A stretch of DNA of 30,042 nucleotides from Candidatus Omnitrophota bacterium (GTDB taxonomy: Bacteria; Hinthialibacterota; Hinthialibacteria; OLB16): NCBI GenBank assembly GCA_020632575.1, contig JACKFH010000042.1, forward strand, positions 1 to 30,042, read 5' to 3'. The notes under the pieces were generated by a model. The model saw only the letters and a program-made list of their open reading frames with translations. It was not told where the DNA came from and made no database searches. Numbering within the stretch: the stretch's first letter is position 1; every line of letters starts with the position of its first letter. Shown piece after piece: positions 7,680 to 16,124 of the stretch. The position numbers and the translations under genes were made by a program.

Positions 7680-9674
7680 TTAATTGAACCGCAATTGAAG
7701 GATCTCGGCCCCCGCCGAAACGAAGACTCGCCCATCCGAGTCGCGTGTCAGGTTTTGGATGGGTTTGTCGAATGTCGCGAGGGTGGTCCATTCCCCTTGA
7801 GGGACCGAAAATTTACCGATCTTCTTCCCTCTTGCGAACCAAACCTCGGACTTTTCGATGTCCGGCTGGAAACGAAAGCTCGAGATCCCATCCCCATCAA
7901 GCGGAAGAGTTGCCCGAGTTTCCAACGTTTCGGGATCGAGCACCAATAGAGTGGCGCCGTCCAAAGCGACCACGATCCCCTTAGGGAAGGCCGCCAAGTG
8001 GCTCACATTGGACGGTCCTTCGAAATCTCTGCTGGCGACGATCTTTTTCTCGACGATGTCCCAGGCGCCCACTGTCACGGGGCCGGTGGCGTTTCCGAGA
8101 CCATTCGCCGAGAGGGTGGTCCCCAAGTAGACTCGTCCATCGAGGGTGTCAAGTGCGCTTAGGGCGCGTGGTCCCAGGGGGTTTTCGTAGACCTCTTGCT
8201 CTCCCGTCTCTGGATCGGTTCGGGCCAGGGAGCCTCCATAGACTCCGTACTTGGCCATCCAACCGGAATAGAGGAAGCCATCATCCCCGACATCGATACC
8301 GGCCAGGGGGCGGATGCATCCTTCGTCGCGGACATTGGCCAGAGGTTTGGGATTCGTAAGGTTCCATTGGTCCCAAGTGATGTCGGGATTGAAGACGGTG
8401 ATATCGCCGCCAGCATAGCTGACCGCGTAGGTTTTCCCGTCGTGGAAGGCGACATCGTAAACCTCGCCGCCTCCATCGCAGATCGCGCCAGTGTTTATTG
8501 TCTCGTCGGTATCGGGATCATAATAGAACAAAGTTTGGCCGAAATGCGGGCCGCCCCAGATTCTCCCCTCCGGATCGGACCGTAGAAAGAGAGGGGATCG
8601 TCCTCGCGCTTCGATTGGGATCGGTCGAATTTCCAGATCGTAATCGGGCGGACGGAGAAGGAAGTAATCTTGTCCCCGGTTTCCGAGGACAATTCCATCC
8701 CTGGAGATTCCCCGAAGAATGCCGCCGCGAAGATCTTTCTCGAACAGAAACGTGGGTGCGGCCTCGCCCCGATCAAGACGATAAATTTTGGTCCCGCTCT
8801 GCATGATGAGTCGGTCAGGAGTGCAAAGTCCGGAAACCGGATACCAGGTTGCGCCGTCAGGAAGTTTGGGGAGGCGCTTCGAGGAAACGGGCTCGAGTTC
8901 GTCCCCCTTCCAGGCCATCACCCCCTTGCCCGAAACACTCGCGATGAATAAATCCTCAAACACAGTGGGCGAAGAGACCGTGTCGGTCCGATCGAGGCCG
9001 GGCAGAGGTTGAAATGTCTTTTCTTGAGGATCATAAACCTGGTGACCGGGCGTGTTGTTCCCGAGGGAGCAAAGGATTTGCCCCCCTGGAGTGGAGGCGG
9101 TCATTCGCAGATACATGTTCGGCTCCAAGGGACAGCCGAGATCCTCCACCTCCCCCGTGTCGGGATCGAAAGCCCCCAACCGAGCCCCCGGATAAGATCC
9201 GCCATAGACTCGGCCATCGCTCCCCATGGCCACACTCCAAACATAGGTCTGGTCGCCGAGTCTTTTGTGGTTGAGAAAGGTCTTTTTGGCGACATCGAAG
9301 GTCATGAAGGTTCCGTCATAAAAGGTGCTGACCACAAAACGCTTGCCGGGAATTTCAAGAAAACCCCAAGCCCCGGCGCCCGCCGGCGCGACAAACATCT
9401 CGCCAGTGTCCTTTTCGAAGTCAATGGAGAGGATTTCGCATCCCTTCTCCTCGTTGTCATTGGTCAACCAGAGACGTTCGCGTCCATCGGAGGGATCGAC
9501 GCTGACCAACCCCGCCAGGACTTGTTTCGATCGACAGAGTTCGCCAACCAATTGGAATTTATAAGCGGATTCCGAGTGAGCATGCGGCGGACAGAACAAG
9601 AGTGGGAGGATGGTTGCGATGCACAACCGGAAAGGACGAACTGATTTGGTTGGATGTTCGATTAAACGCCGCAA
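7680..9674 (-). CDS. secreted beta-propeller protein
   Basis: About 664 residues from TTG 9674, which is preceded by AGAGAGAG. The open frame extends to ATG 9794 but would then overlap the upstream gene by 94 bp; TTG 9704 overlaps it by 4 bp and is the other candidate. From 9674 the N-terminus gives a signal peptide (hydrophobic LCIATILPLLFC, likely cleavage after AHS). The remainder is made of repeated four-stranded blade-like units with DPDTGE, DSDGRV and PEGRIWGG turns, typical of PQQ/NHL/SMP-30-like propellers. No metal or quinone ligands stand out, so a binding or scaffold role is as likely as an enzyme. It is the second gene of the operon. Confidence 0.8.
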   Translation of the reverse strand: MRRLIEHPTKSVRPFRLCIATILPLLFCPPHAHSESAYKFQLVGELCRSKQVLAGLVSVDPSDGRERLWLTNDNEEKGCEILSIDFEKDTGEMFVAPAGAGAWGFLEIPGKRFVVSTFYDGTFMTFDVAKKTFLNHKRLGDQTYVWSVAMGSDGRVYGGSYPGARLGAFDPDTGEVEDLGCPLEPNMYLRMTASTPGGQILCSLGNNTPGHQVYDPQEKTFQPLPGLDRTDTVSSPTVFEDLFIASVSGKGVMAWKGDELEPVSSKRLPKLPDGATWYPVSGLCTPDRLIMQSGTKIYRLDRGEAAPTFLFEKDLRGGILRGISRDGIVLGNRGQDYFLLRPPDYDLEIRPIPIEARGRSPLFLRSDPEGRIWGGPHFGQTLFYYDPDTDETINTGAICDGGGEVYDVAFHDGKTYAVSYAGGDITVFNPDITWDQWNLTNPKPLANVRDEGCIRPLAGIDVGDDGFLYSGWMAKYGVYGGSLARTDPETGEQEVYENPLGPRALSALDTLDGRVYLGTTLSANGLGNATGPVTVGAWDIVEKKIVASRDFEGPSNVSHLAAFPKGIVVALDGATLLVLDPETLETRATLPLDGDGISSFRFQPDIEKSEVWFARGKKIGKFSVPQGEWTTLATFDKPIQNLTRDSDGRVFVSAGAEILQLRFN

Positions 9675-9700
9675 AATCTCTCTCTTGGGGTCGGTTAGAA

Positions 9701-10882
9701 TCAATCCTCGGATTGTGGGGTCACGTCGATCGGCCAATGAAGTTCGATATTGCCATCCGCCAGGGAAATGGAGTGGATTTCGTTTCCTCGGCAAATATAC
9801 AGAACTCGTTCATCATTCAAAAAAATCGGCGTCGCCTCTTGATTGGCTCCCATTTCCCCCTTGACCAATTCAATGGGCTGGGAATCGATTTCCACGGTTT
9901 GAAGATAGACCGTGTCCATGTTTCCATCGTATTGCTGCCCCTGGTAAACCATCATGTCTCCCTCGCCATTGAATCTCGGTAGGTCATTGGAGGAGATCAA
10001 CCGTGTCACATCCTCAACCGGATCCTCTTCGATATTGGGCTTGTCAACAACAACAAGCAATCGATCATAGTCAAATCTCGAGCTCTGATCGAGCAAGAGC
10101 AGATTCCCGCCAAAATTCCCACAAGGTTTGACACTTGGAGATCCGTAATGATCGATGGCGGCACGGATTTCATCAAATAAAACTTCAGAAATAGTCGTGG
10201 CTTGGTCCACTCCGAATTTTCTACTCAGAATCTTCTTCTGGCCGACAAACATATAGGTTTCTGGATCGATCCAAACGGGCGCCCACACATAAGGTTCCTC
10301 AAGTTTTACCGGGGTGACCGCCTCTTGAATTTGAAATTCATAAGCGATGTTTGGGCCCCAGGTCGCCACCACCCGTTTGCCATCGGGAGAAATGTCGATT
10401 GCATTGATGTAGTGAGTCGAAGAGACTTCGCAAATCTTCTTGATCGCTCCGTTAGTGACATCAATGGTAAAGAATTGAGTGATTCCCTCGACCGGTTCGG
10501 CGGGATTAAATTTGTGAACGAACTCCTCCCACTTCGAATCGGTGGTCCCTCGGTTCTGCACTAGGATTTCATTCTCATTGATCCACCCAACCACCATACA
10601 GCCCCTCAATATCGCCAGGGTGGATTGTCCGGCCAAGTCGACCATAAACTGGCAGCGGGATTTCTGCTGCTCCCCGAAACGGCAAAACACCCAAACTCGA
10701 TTTTGATCCGAGGCCAACCAGCCGGGTCTCCGAATGCGAATATCGGCAACGGTGCTCTTGGCGACTCCCTCGGGATTCAGCGCAAAGGAGGGCGTGGGCA
10801 GAGTCTTCGGTTGAACCGCCATATAGGCGACCCCTCCGACCAAGGCCACGATTACAATAAAGGCAATAATGAATTTAACCAT
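9701..10882 (-). CDS. membrane-anchored WD40/TolB-like propeller protein
   Basis: 393 residues from ATG 10882, chosen over ATG 10984 because AGGGG lies 4 nt upstream and the protein then opens with a single membrane helix (residues 3-22, KFIIAFIVIVALVGGVAYMA). The body is beta-rich with TolB/WD40-like phrases, for example AIDISPDGKRVVATW and RLISSNDLPRFNGEGDMMVY, so a six- or seven-bladed propeller in the periplasm is likely. There are no catalytic residues to point to. It is the first gene of the minus-strand operon 10882 to 5413. Confidence 0.75.
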   Translation of the reverse strand: MVKFIIAFIVIVALVGGVAYMAVQPKTLPTPSFALNPEGVAKSTVADIRIRRPGWLASDQNRVWVFCRFGEQQKSRCQFMVDLAGQSTLAILRGCMVVGWINENEILVQNRGTTDSKWEEFVHKFNPAEPVEGITQFFTIDVTNGAIKKICEVSSTHYINAIDISPDGKRVVATWGPNIAYEFQIQEAVTPVKLEEPYVWAPVWIDPETYMFVGQKKILSRKFGVDQATTISEVLFDEIRAAIDHYGSPSVKPCGNFGGNLLLLDQSSRFDYDRLLVVVDKPNIEEDPVEDVTRLISSNDLPRFNGEGDMMVYQGQQYDGNMDTVYLQTVEIDSQPIELVKGEMGANQEATPIFLNDERVLYICRGNEIHSISLADGNIELHWPIDVTPQSED

Positions 10883-11070
10883 CGATCCCCTAAAGGTCTC
10901 CCAACTCATTTTCGGCCGTTTTCGCCTAAATGGGAGGAATTTCCCCCAAAGTGGATCGATCTTCCTAGGGGAAAACCGACCCATTGTCGAGAAGGTAGCA
11001 AAAATCCCCCGGATTGTGATGACTATCGGGTCGATCGAAGAATCGTCAGCTAGTTGAGGGGGCGCCCCAC

Positions 11071-11099
11071 TTTACATCGGGAACATAAATGCATATAAA
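11071..11099 (+). promoter_or_regulatory. sigma70-type promoter, predicted leaderless start
   Basis: TTTACA (11071-11076), 17 bp, TATAAA (11094-11099); each box matches 5 of 6 consensus bases. The -10 ends 6 bp before the ATG at 11106, so transcription would begin at or next to that ATG. A 9-bp direct repeat ATAAATGCA (11085-11093 and 11095-11103, period 10) overlaps the -10. Confidence 0.6.
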
Positions 11100-11105
11100 T
11101 GCAGT

Positions 11106-12188
11106 ATGGCAACCGTTCCTCCCAATCCGCATCCGATTCCTCAAACTCCCCGTGGGCGGGGGAGTTCCACCATTCCTTCCGGTCGATTTGAACCGATGGC
11201 CTATGCGCCGGAGTACGAGGACCTGACTGTTGAGGACCTCCCGGAATACAGGACCCAGTATTTCAAGGACCATTCAAAATCAATCATCTCCACCAACGAC
11301 AGCCCCGATGTTCATTTCGACGCTTCCATCAATCCTTATCGGGGTTGCGAACATGGATGTGTCTATTGCTATGCGCGACCGACACATGAATACCTCGGGC
11401 TATCGCCCGGACTCGATTTCGAAACCAAAATTTTTGTGAAGGAGAACGCTCCCGAGCTCCTCAAGAACGAACTCTCTTCGAAGAAATGGGTTCCGAAACT
11501 ATTGGGCATCTCGGGGGTGACCGACTGCTACCAGCCAATCGAGAAGGAATTGAAACTGACGCGCGGTTGCCTGGAGGTCTTAACGGATTTCCGGAACCCG
11601 GTTGGGATCATCACCAAGAACCATTTGGTGACTCGGGATATCGACCTGCTCAAGAGATTGCGGCTTTTTCGAGCCTCGATGGTTTATCTCTCGTTGACGA
11701 CACTCGATGAAGATTTGAGGCGGAAGATGGAGCCGAGGACCGCGTCGGTTCGCCGGAGAATCGAGGCGATCGCCGAGCTGGCGGATGCGGGTGTTCCAGT
11801 CGGGGCGATCCTCGGGCCGGTCATTCCCGGGTTGAACGATTCCGAAATCCCTGCGCTGTTGGAGGGGGCCGCCCGAGCCGGAGCCAAACATGCCTCCTAC
11901 ATCATGTTGAGGCTACCGTATGGGATCTCCGATCTGTTCGAGACCTGGCTTCAGGAACATTTCCCCAGTAAGGCGGGGAAGGTCATGCACCATGTTCGGG
12001 AGATGAGGGGCGGGAAAACCAACGATTCGAATTTCAAAACTCGGATGCGGGGTCAGGGTCCCTACGCCGAACAGATCGCCGCGCTCTTTCGCCTCCAGTG
12101 CAAGAGGCTTGGGTTGAACCGAGAGCGGCCAATCCTATCGGCCCAGTCTTTCCGACGCCCTGGCCCTGTGCAACTCAGCCTGTTTTAA
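11106..12188 (+). CDS. PA0069-family radical SAM protein
   Basis: 360 residues. The N-terminal GRGSSTIPSGRFE (17-29) is the extension typical of the PA0069/Rv2578c group, which supports the ATG at 11106 although there is no Shine-Dalgarno. The radical SAM cluster motif is CEHGCVYC (Cys 81, 85, 88) followed by YAR. The protein belongs to the SplB-like COG1533 set, annotated as DNA repair photolyase-like by distant similarity to spore photoproduct lyase; the true substrate of this branch is unknown. It binds a 4Fe-4S cluster and would cleave S-adenosylmethionine. It is first in an operon with an ABC-class ATPase (8 nt gap) and uvrB, which makes a nucleic-acid role attractive but unproven. Confidence 0.9.
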   Translation: MATVPPNPHPIPQTPRGRGSSTIPSGRFEPMAYAPEYEDLTVEDLPEYRTQYFKDHSKSIISTNDSPDVHFDASINPYRGCEHGCVYCYARPTHEYLGLSPGLDFETKIFVKENAPELLKNELSSKKWVPKLLGISGVTDCYQPIEKELKLTRGCLEVLTDFRNPVGIITKNHLVTRDIDLLKRLRLFRASMVYLSLTTLDEDLRRKMEPRTASVRRRIEAIAELADAGVPVGAILGPVIPGLNDSEIPALLEGAARAGAKHASYIMLRLPYGISDLFETWLQEHFPSKAGKVMHHVREMRGGKTNDSNFKTRMRGQGPYAEQIAALFRLQCKRLGLNRERPILSAQSFRRPGPVQLSLF

Positions 12189-12196
12189 TCGGGTTC

Positions 12197-13897
12197 ATGG
12201 AACGACTCATCCAAACCCTCCACCGAATCGATGGCCGTCAGTATGGGGCCTACAAGGATCTTCGCGGGACCAAGGCGAACCTCGAAGAGTTCGAACTCCA
12301 TTTCGATCACATTCAGGGAGACCCATTCGCAGCGCCCTCGAGGATCCGATTGGAGATCCCCAGCGAGACAGTCGGTTTGCCCGAGGAGAGTTTTCATAAC
12401 CCGGATGCATGTCGAGCCGCCGCCGATTTCTTTCAACGCTCCATTCGGCGTGCATTGACGGGGGGAAACCGAGGACGCGGCAGTGGGAAAAGCGGTCTAT
12501 TGGAGATCGCGTCAGTCGGTCAAGAAGTGTTGGAACGGACCGGCGTGGTGGTCACGGATGGCGGCGACTTGCGAGTTCGAATGCAGGTCGGGCTGCCCGC
12601 TCAGGGGCGCAGGATTCTGGGGCGGGAAGCGATTCGCATCCTGACTCAGTCTCTGCCCCAGTTGGTCCAATCCCATTTGAGGGAGGGCGCGTACTCGGTC
12701 GATCTCTTGATGGCGCATGTGTGCGCGGTGGAGGATCAGGTTCGACTCCGCCAAGGGCTGAAAGAAAAGGGACTCGTGGCATTCGTAGCCGACGTATCTC
12801 TTCTTCCGAGGAAAAGCGGCGCGGACGATCGCCCCATGGGGGGCGGGATTCTTTTCGAATCGCCGAAATCCTTGAGGGTGGAGATGGACACAGTACACTC
12901 CGGTCAAATCTCGGGATTGGGAATTCCAGAGGGAGTGACGCTCATTGTCGGCGGGGGGTATCACGGCAAATCGACCTTGCTCAACACGCTCGCGAGGGGC
13001 GTGTACGACCACCTCCCCGGCGACGGTCGTGAGCGGTGTGTCACACGGGCGGAAACGGTGACCGTTCGCGCGGAGGACGGTCGCTCCGTGGCCGGAGTCG
13101 ACCTGCGACCGTTCATTCGCAATCTGCCGCTGGAGAAATCCACCGAAAATTTCTCCACCGAGGACGCTTCCGGGAGCACCTCTCAAGCGGCGGGGATTGT
13201 GGAATCGATCGAGGCGGGAGCCAAAGTTTTGTTGATCGATGAGGACACGGCGGCGACAAACTTCATGATCCGCGACCACCGGATGAGAGAACTTGTGCCC
13301 TCGGAACAAGAGCCGATTGTCCCCTTCATCGATCGGGTGCGGCAGCTTTATGAGGAGAAGGGGATCTCAACAGTCCTTGTGATTGGCGGAGCCGGGGATT
13401 ATTTGGATGTGGCGGACACGGTGATCCAGATGAAGGAATACGAACCGCTTGATGTGACCGAGAAAGCGCGGCGGGTGGCAAAGGATCTCCCTTTGGGAGA
13501 GGCGGCCCCGCAAGCGCCCGGTTCCTGGATGGATGGAAAGCCAAGGGTCCCCCATCCCTCCTCCCTCGACCCGAGGAAGGGCAAACGGAGCGAAAAGGTG
13601 CGCAGCACGAAGACCCGATCCATCCAGTTCGGAGAAGAGGAGATCGAGGTGAGCCTCCTCGCGCAATTAGTCGATCCCTCGCAGTGCCGGATGATTGGAG
13701 ACTGTCTCCTCCAATTCTCGCGTGGACTTTGCGACGGGCATCGCTCGATTCCCGAATTGCTGGACCGGATCGAAGAAGAAATCTCAAGAAAAGGACTTGA
13801 ATCGGTGGCCGAGCGTGGTTTCGGAGACCGGGCGGCGGTGAGGAGGTATGAAATCGCCGCCGCTCTGAACCGGCTACGGACACTGCGGATTCTCTAG
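12197..13897 (+). CDS. ABC-class predicted ATPase (PF09818 type)
   Basis: 566 residues from ATG 12197, 8 nt after the radical SAM stop; the longer frame from 12098 would overlap that gene. The sequence follows the 'predicted ATPase of the ABC class' family: GSGKSG near 95-100, QEVLERT (109-115), GLPAQGRRILG (132-142), Walker A GGGYHGKST (252-260), a signature-like SGSTSQA (325-331) and Walker B VLLIDED (344-350). It has no membrane helices and no partner permease, so it is not a transporter. The family's function is unknown. Its place between a radical SAM protein and UvrB, with 8- and 12-nt gaps, suggests co-expression and possibly a DNA or RNA role. Confidence 0.88.
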   Translation: MERLIQTLHRIDGRQYGAYKDLRGTKANLEEFELHFDHIQGDPFAAPSRIRLEIPSETVGLPEESFHNPDACRAAADFFQRSIRRALTGGNRGRGSGKSGLLEIASVGQEVLERTGVVVTDGGDLRVRMQVGLPAQGRRILGREAIRILTQSLPQLVQSHLREGAYSVDLLMAHVCAVEDQVRLRQGLKEKGLVAFVADVSLLPRKSGADDRPMGGGILFESPKSLRVEMDTVHSGQISGLGIPEGVTLIVGGGYHGKSTLLNTLARGVYDHLPGDGRERCVTRAETVTVRAEDGRSVAGVDLRPFIRNLPLEKSTENFSTEDASGSTSQAAGIVESIEAGAKVLLIDEDTAATNFMIRDHRMRELVPSEQEPIVPFIDRVRQLYEEKGISTVLVIGGAGDYLDVADTVIQMKEYEPLDVTEKARRVAKDLPLGEAAPQAPGSWMDGKPRVPHPSSLDPRKGKRSEKVRSTKTRSIQFGEEEIEVSLLAQLVDPSQCRMIGDCLLQFSRGLCDGHRSIPELLDRIEEEISRKGLESVAERGFGDRAAVRRYEIAAALNRLRTLRIL

Positions 13898-13909
13898 TAC
13901 ACTGAACCC

Positions 13910-15952
13910 ATGACCACGGAACTTCAAACACGCCCGAGGGCCTGTCCCTTCACCCCGAACGAAGCCAAGTTCGAGTTGGTGTCCCAATACGGTCCGGCGG
14001 GGGATCAACCCAAAGCGATCGAGGAGCTTGTGGAGGGGCTCGAGGCAGGGTTGAGATACCAGACGCTTCTCGGTGTCACCGGCAGCGGCAAGACCTACAC
14101 GATGGCCAATGTCATCGAGAAAGTGAACCGTCCGACGCTGATTATCTCGCATAACAAGGTGCTCGCGGCGCAGCTCTACGCCGAGTTCCGCGAGTTCTTC
14201 CCCAACAACGCGGTCGAGTATTTTGTCAGCTACTACGACTACTACCAGCCCGAAGCCTATGTCCCCACCTCCGACACCTTCATCGAAAAAGAGACCGATG
14301 TGAATGACGAGATCGAGCGGTTGCGGCTTTCGGCCACGACCAGCCTGATCGAACGACGTGACACCATTGTGGTCGCCTCGGTCTCCTGCATCTATGGTTT
14401 GGGATCGCCGTTGGAATACCTGGAAACCCACCTGCCGATCACACTCGGCGGGTTGTCCGACCGGAATCAGATCCTACGGCAGTTGGTCGCGCTTCAGTAT
14501 CAGCGCAAGGATATCGATTTCCAGCGAGGCTCGTTCCGCGTGAAGGGTGATGTCGTCGATATTTTTCCGGGATACGGAGAAACGCCCTTCCGAGTCGAAC
14601 TGTTTGGCGATGAGGTCGAACGGATTTCCGAGTTCGATCCACTGACCGGCAAGGTGACGCGCGATCTTCAGAGTGTGACCATTTGGCCCGCGAAGCATTA
14701 CGTGACCTCGAAAGGGAGATTGAAAGCCGCCATCGAGTCGATTCAAGGCGAGCTCAAGGAACGATTAACGGAACTAAATCAAGAGCAAAAACTCCTGGAG
14801 GCGCAGCGGTTGGAGATGCGAACCCGTTTCGATCTCGAGATGTTGAGAGAAACCGGAGTCTGTGCGGGGATCGAAAACTATTCGCGCCACCTGGATGGAC
14901 GTCAGCCGGGGGAAAGGCCTTTTTGCCTGCTCGATTATTTCCCCGACGATTTCCTGGTCATCGTGGATGAGTCCCACATCATGCTGCCGCAGGTTCATGG
15001 GATGTATGGCGGCGACCAATCGCGAAAGAAGACTTTGGTCGAGTATGGGTTCCGCCTCCCTTCCGCGTTGGACAACCGCCCGCTTCGTTTCGAGGAATTT
15101 TCCGAGTTGGTGGGTCAGGCCATCTTCGTTTCGGCCACGCCGGCAGACTATGAAAAGACCGAGAGCGACAAAATCGTCGAACAGATCATTCGCCCCACCG
15201 GTCTGGTCGACCCCGAGGTGGAGATCCGTCCGGCGCGAGGTCAGGTGGATGACCTCATTGCACGGATCCAAGAGTCGGTCGAAAAGGGTGGCCGTGTTCT
15301 CGCGACGACACTCACCAAGAAGATGGCCGAGGATCTCGCGCAGTTCCTCCAGAAATTGAAGATCAAAAGCCGGTATCTCCACTTTCAGATCGACACGGTC
15401 GAGCGGGTGGACATCCTCGAATCTCTTCGCAAAGGGGAGATCGATGTGGTGGTCGGAGTCAATCTCTTGAGGGAGGGTCTCGATCTACCCGAGGTGACTC
15501 TGGTGGCGATCCTCGATGCCGACAAGGAGGGATTTCTCCGCTCGGAGTCCTCGATCGTTCAGATTTGCGGAAGGGCCGCGCGGAATGTGGAGGGGCGGGT
15601 CATCCTCTATGCGGATGAGGAGACTCAGTCCATTAAGCGGGCGCTCAAGGAGATCGACCGACGCCGCGACATCCAATCCGCCTTCAACAAGGAGCACGGC
15701 ATCCAGCCGAAGACGGTCCAGAAGGCGATCAAGAACATGCTCGTGGAGATTCGTCGCAAGAAGGACGACGCCCGCGAGATGGTCTACAACATCTTCGACG
15801 AGTTCGAGAACAAGAAGGTCTCCCCGAAGGAGCAAATCGCGAGACTCAAACGCAAGATGGTGGACGCCGCAAAAAACTTGGAGTTCGAGCAAGCGGCCCT
15901 CTATCGAGACCGAATCCAAGAATTGGAAAAGAAGGTGAGGGGGAAACGCTGA
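13910..15952 (+). CDS. uvrB: excinuclease ABC subunit B (UvrB)
   Basis: 680 residues, the normal length plus about 18 extra N-terminal residues. UvrB is the damage-verification helicase-like subunit of nucleotide excision repair: it is loaded by UvrA, opens the DNA and recruits UvrC. Visible features are Walker A GVTGSGKT (55-62), the beta-hairpin YYDYYQPEAYVP (108-119) that inserts at the lesion, the DESH motif II (343-346), the helicase C-terminal motif region (CGRAARN) and a C-terminal UVR domain (about 640-675) for UvrA/UvrC contact. The Shine-Dalgarno is weak; the start lies 12 nt after the ATPase stop, so translation may be coupled. Confidence 0.98.
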   Translation: MTTELQTRPRACPFTPNEAKFELVSQYGPAGDQPKAIEELVEGLEAGLRYQTLLGVTGSGKTYTMANVIEKVNRPTLIISHNKVLAAQLYAEFREFFPNNAVEYFVSYYDYYQPEAYVPTSDTFIEKETDVNDEIERLRLSATTSLIERRDTIVVASVSCIYGLGSPLEYLETHLPITLGGLSDRNQILRQLVALQYQRKDIDFQRGSFRVKGDVVDIFPGYGETPFRVELFGDEVERISEFDPLTGKVTRDLQSVTIWPAKHYVTSKGRLKAAIESIQGELKERLTELNQEQKLLEAQRLEMRTRFDLEMLRETGVCAGIENYSRHLDGRQPGERPFCLLDYFPDDFLVIVDESHIMLPQVHGMYGGDQSRKKTLVEYGFRLPSALDNRPLRFEEFSELVGQAIFVSATPADYEKTESDKIVEQIIRPTGLVDPEVEIRPARGQVDDLIARIQESVEKGGRVLATTLTKKMAEDLAQFLQKLKIKSRYLHFQIDTVERVDILESLRKGEIDVVVGVNLLREGLDLPEVTLVAILDADKEGFLRSESSIVQICGRAARNVEGRVILYADEETQSIKRALKEIDRRRDIQSAFNKEHGIQPKTVQKAIKNMLVEIRRKKDDAREMVYNIFDEFENKKVSPKEQIARLKRKMVDAAKNLEFEQAALYRDRIQELEKKVRGKR

Positions 15953-15995
15953 GTCGGTTCTCGGAAACCGCCGCCCACAGGGTAAGGAAGGACCG

Positions 15996-16015
15996 CGACG
16001 AAATCCATTTCGTCG
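15996..16015 (+). other. perfect hairpin after uvrB
   Basis: CGACGAAAT-CC-ATTTCGTCG is a perfect 9-bp inverted repeat with a 2-nt spacer, 43 nt after the uvrB stop. It is the first of two hairpins in the gap and may protect the 3' end of the mRNA. Confidence 0.5.
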
Positions 16016-16029
16016 TGACACAATGAGTC

Positions 16030-16053
16030 GTCCGTTGAAACGGACCTTGTTTC
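16030..16053 (+). terminator. possible terminator of the uvrB operon
   Basis: GTCCGTT-GA-AACGGAC (16030-16045) is a 7-bp perfect stem followed by CTTGTTT. The T-run is short and interrupted, so intrinsic termination would be partial at best. Confidence 0.4.
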
Positions 16054-16124
16054 CCTAGGTGCTGCAAGCGCTCTTCGATTTGCGAGGGAGTCGGTCTAAC
16101 CTTGCCGGCGAAAGGAATTTTGCC

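Noticed and set aside
11081..11105. GAACATAAATGC... considered as a LexA/SOS box before the uvrB operon
   Set aside because: No match to CGAAC-N4-GTTCG or CTGT-N8-ACAG; the pattern is a direct, not inverted, repeat.
12409..13032. 207-residue Arg/Gly/Ser-rich frame inside the ABC-class ATPase gene
   Set aside because: Out-of-frame shadow; the ATPase frame has continuous family motifs across this region.
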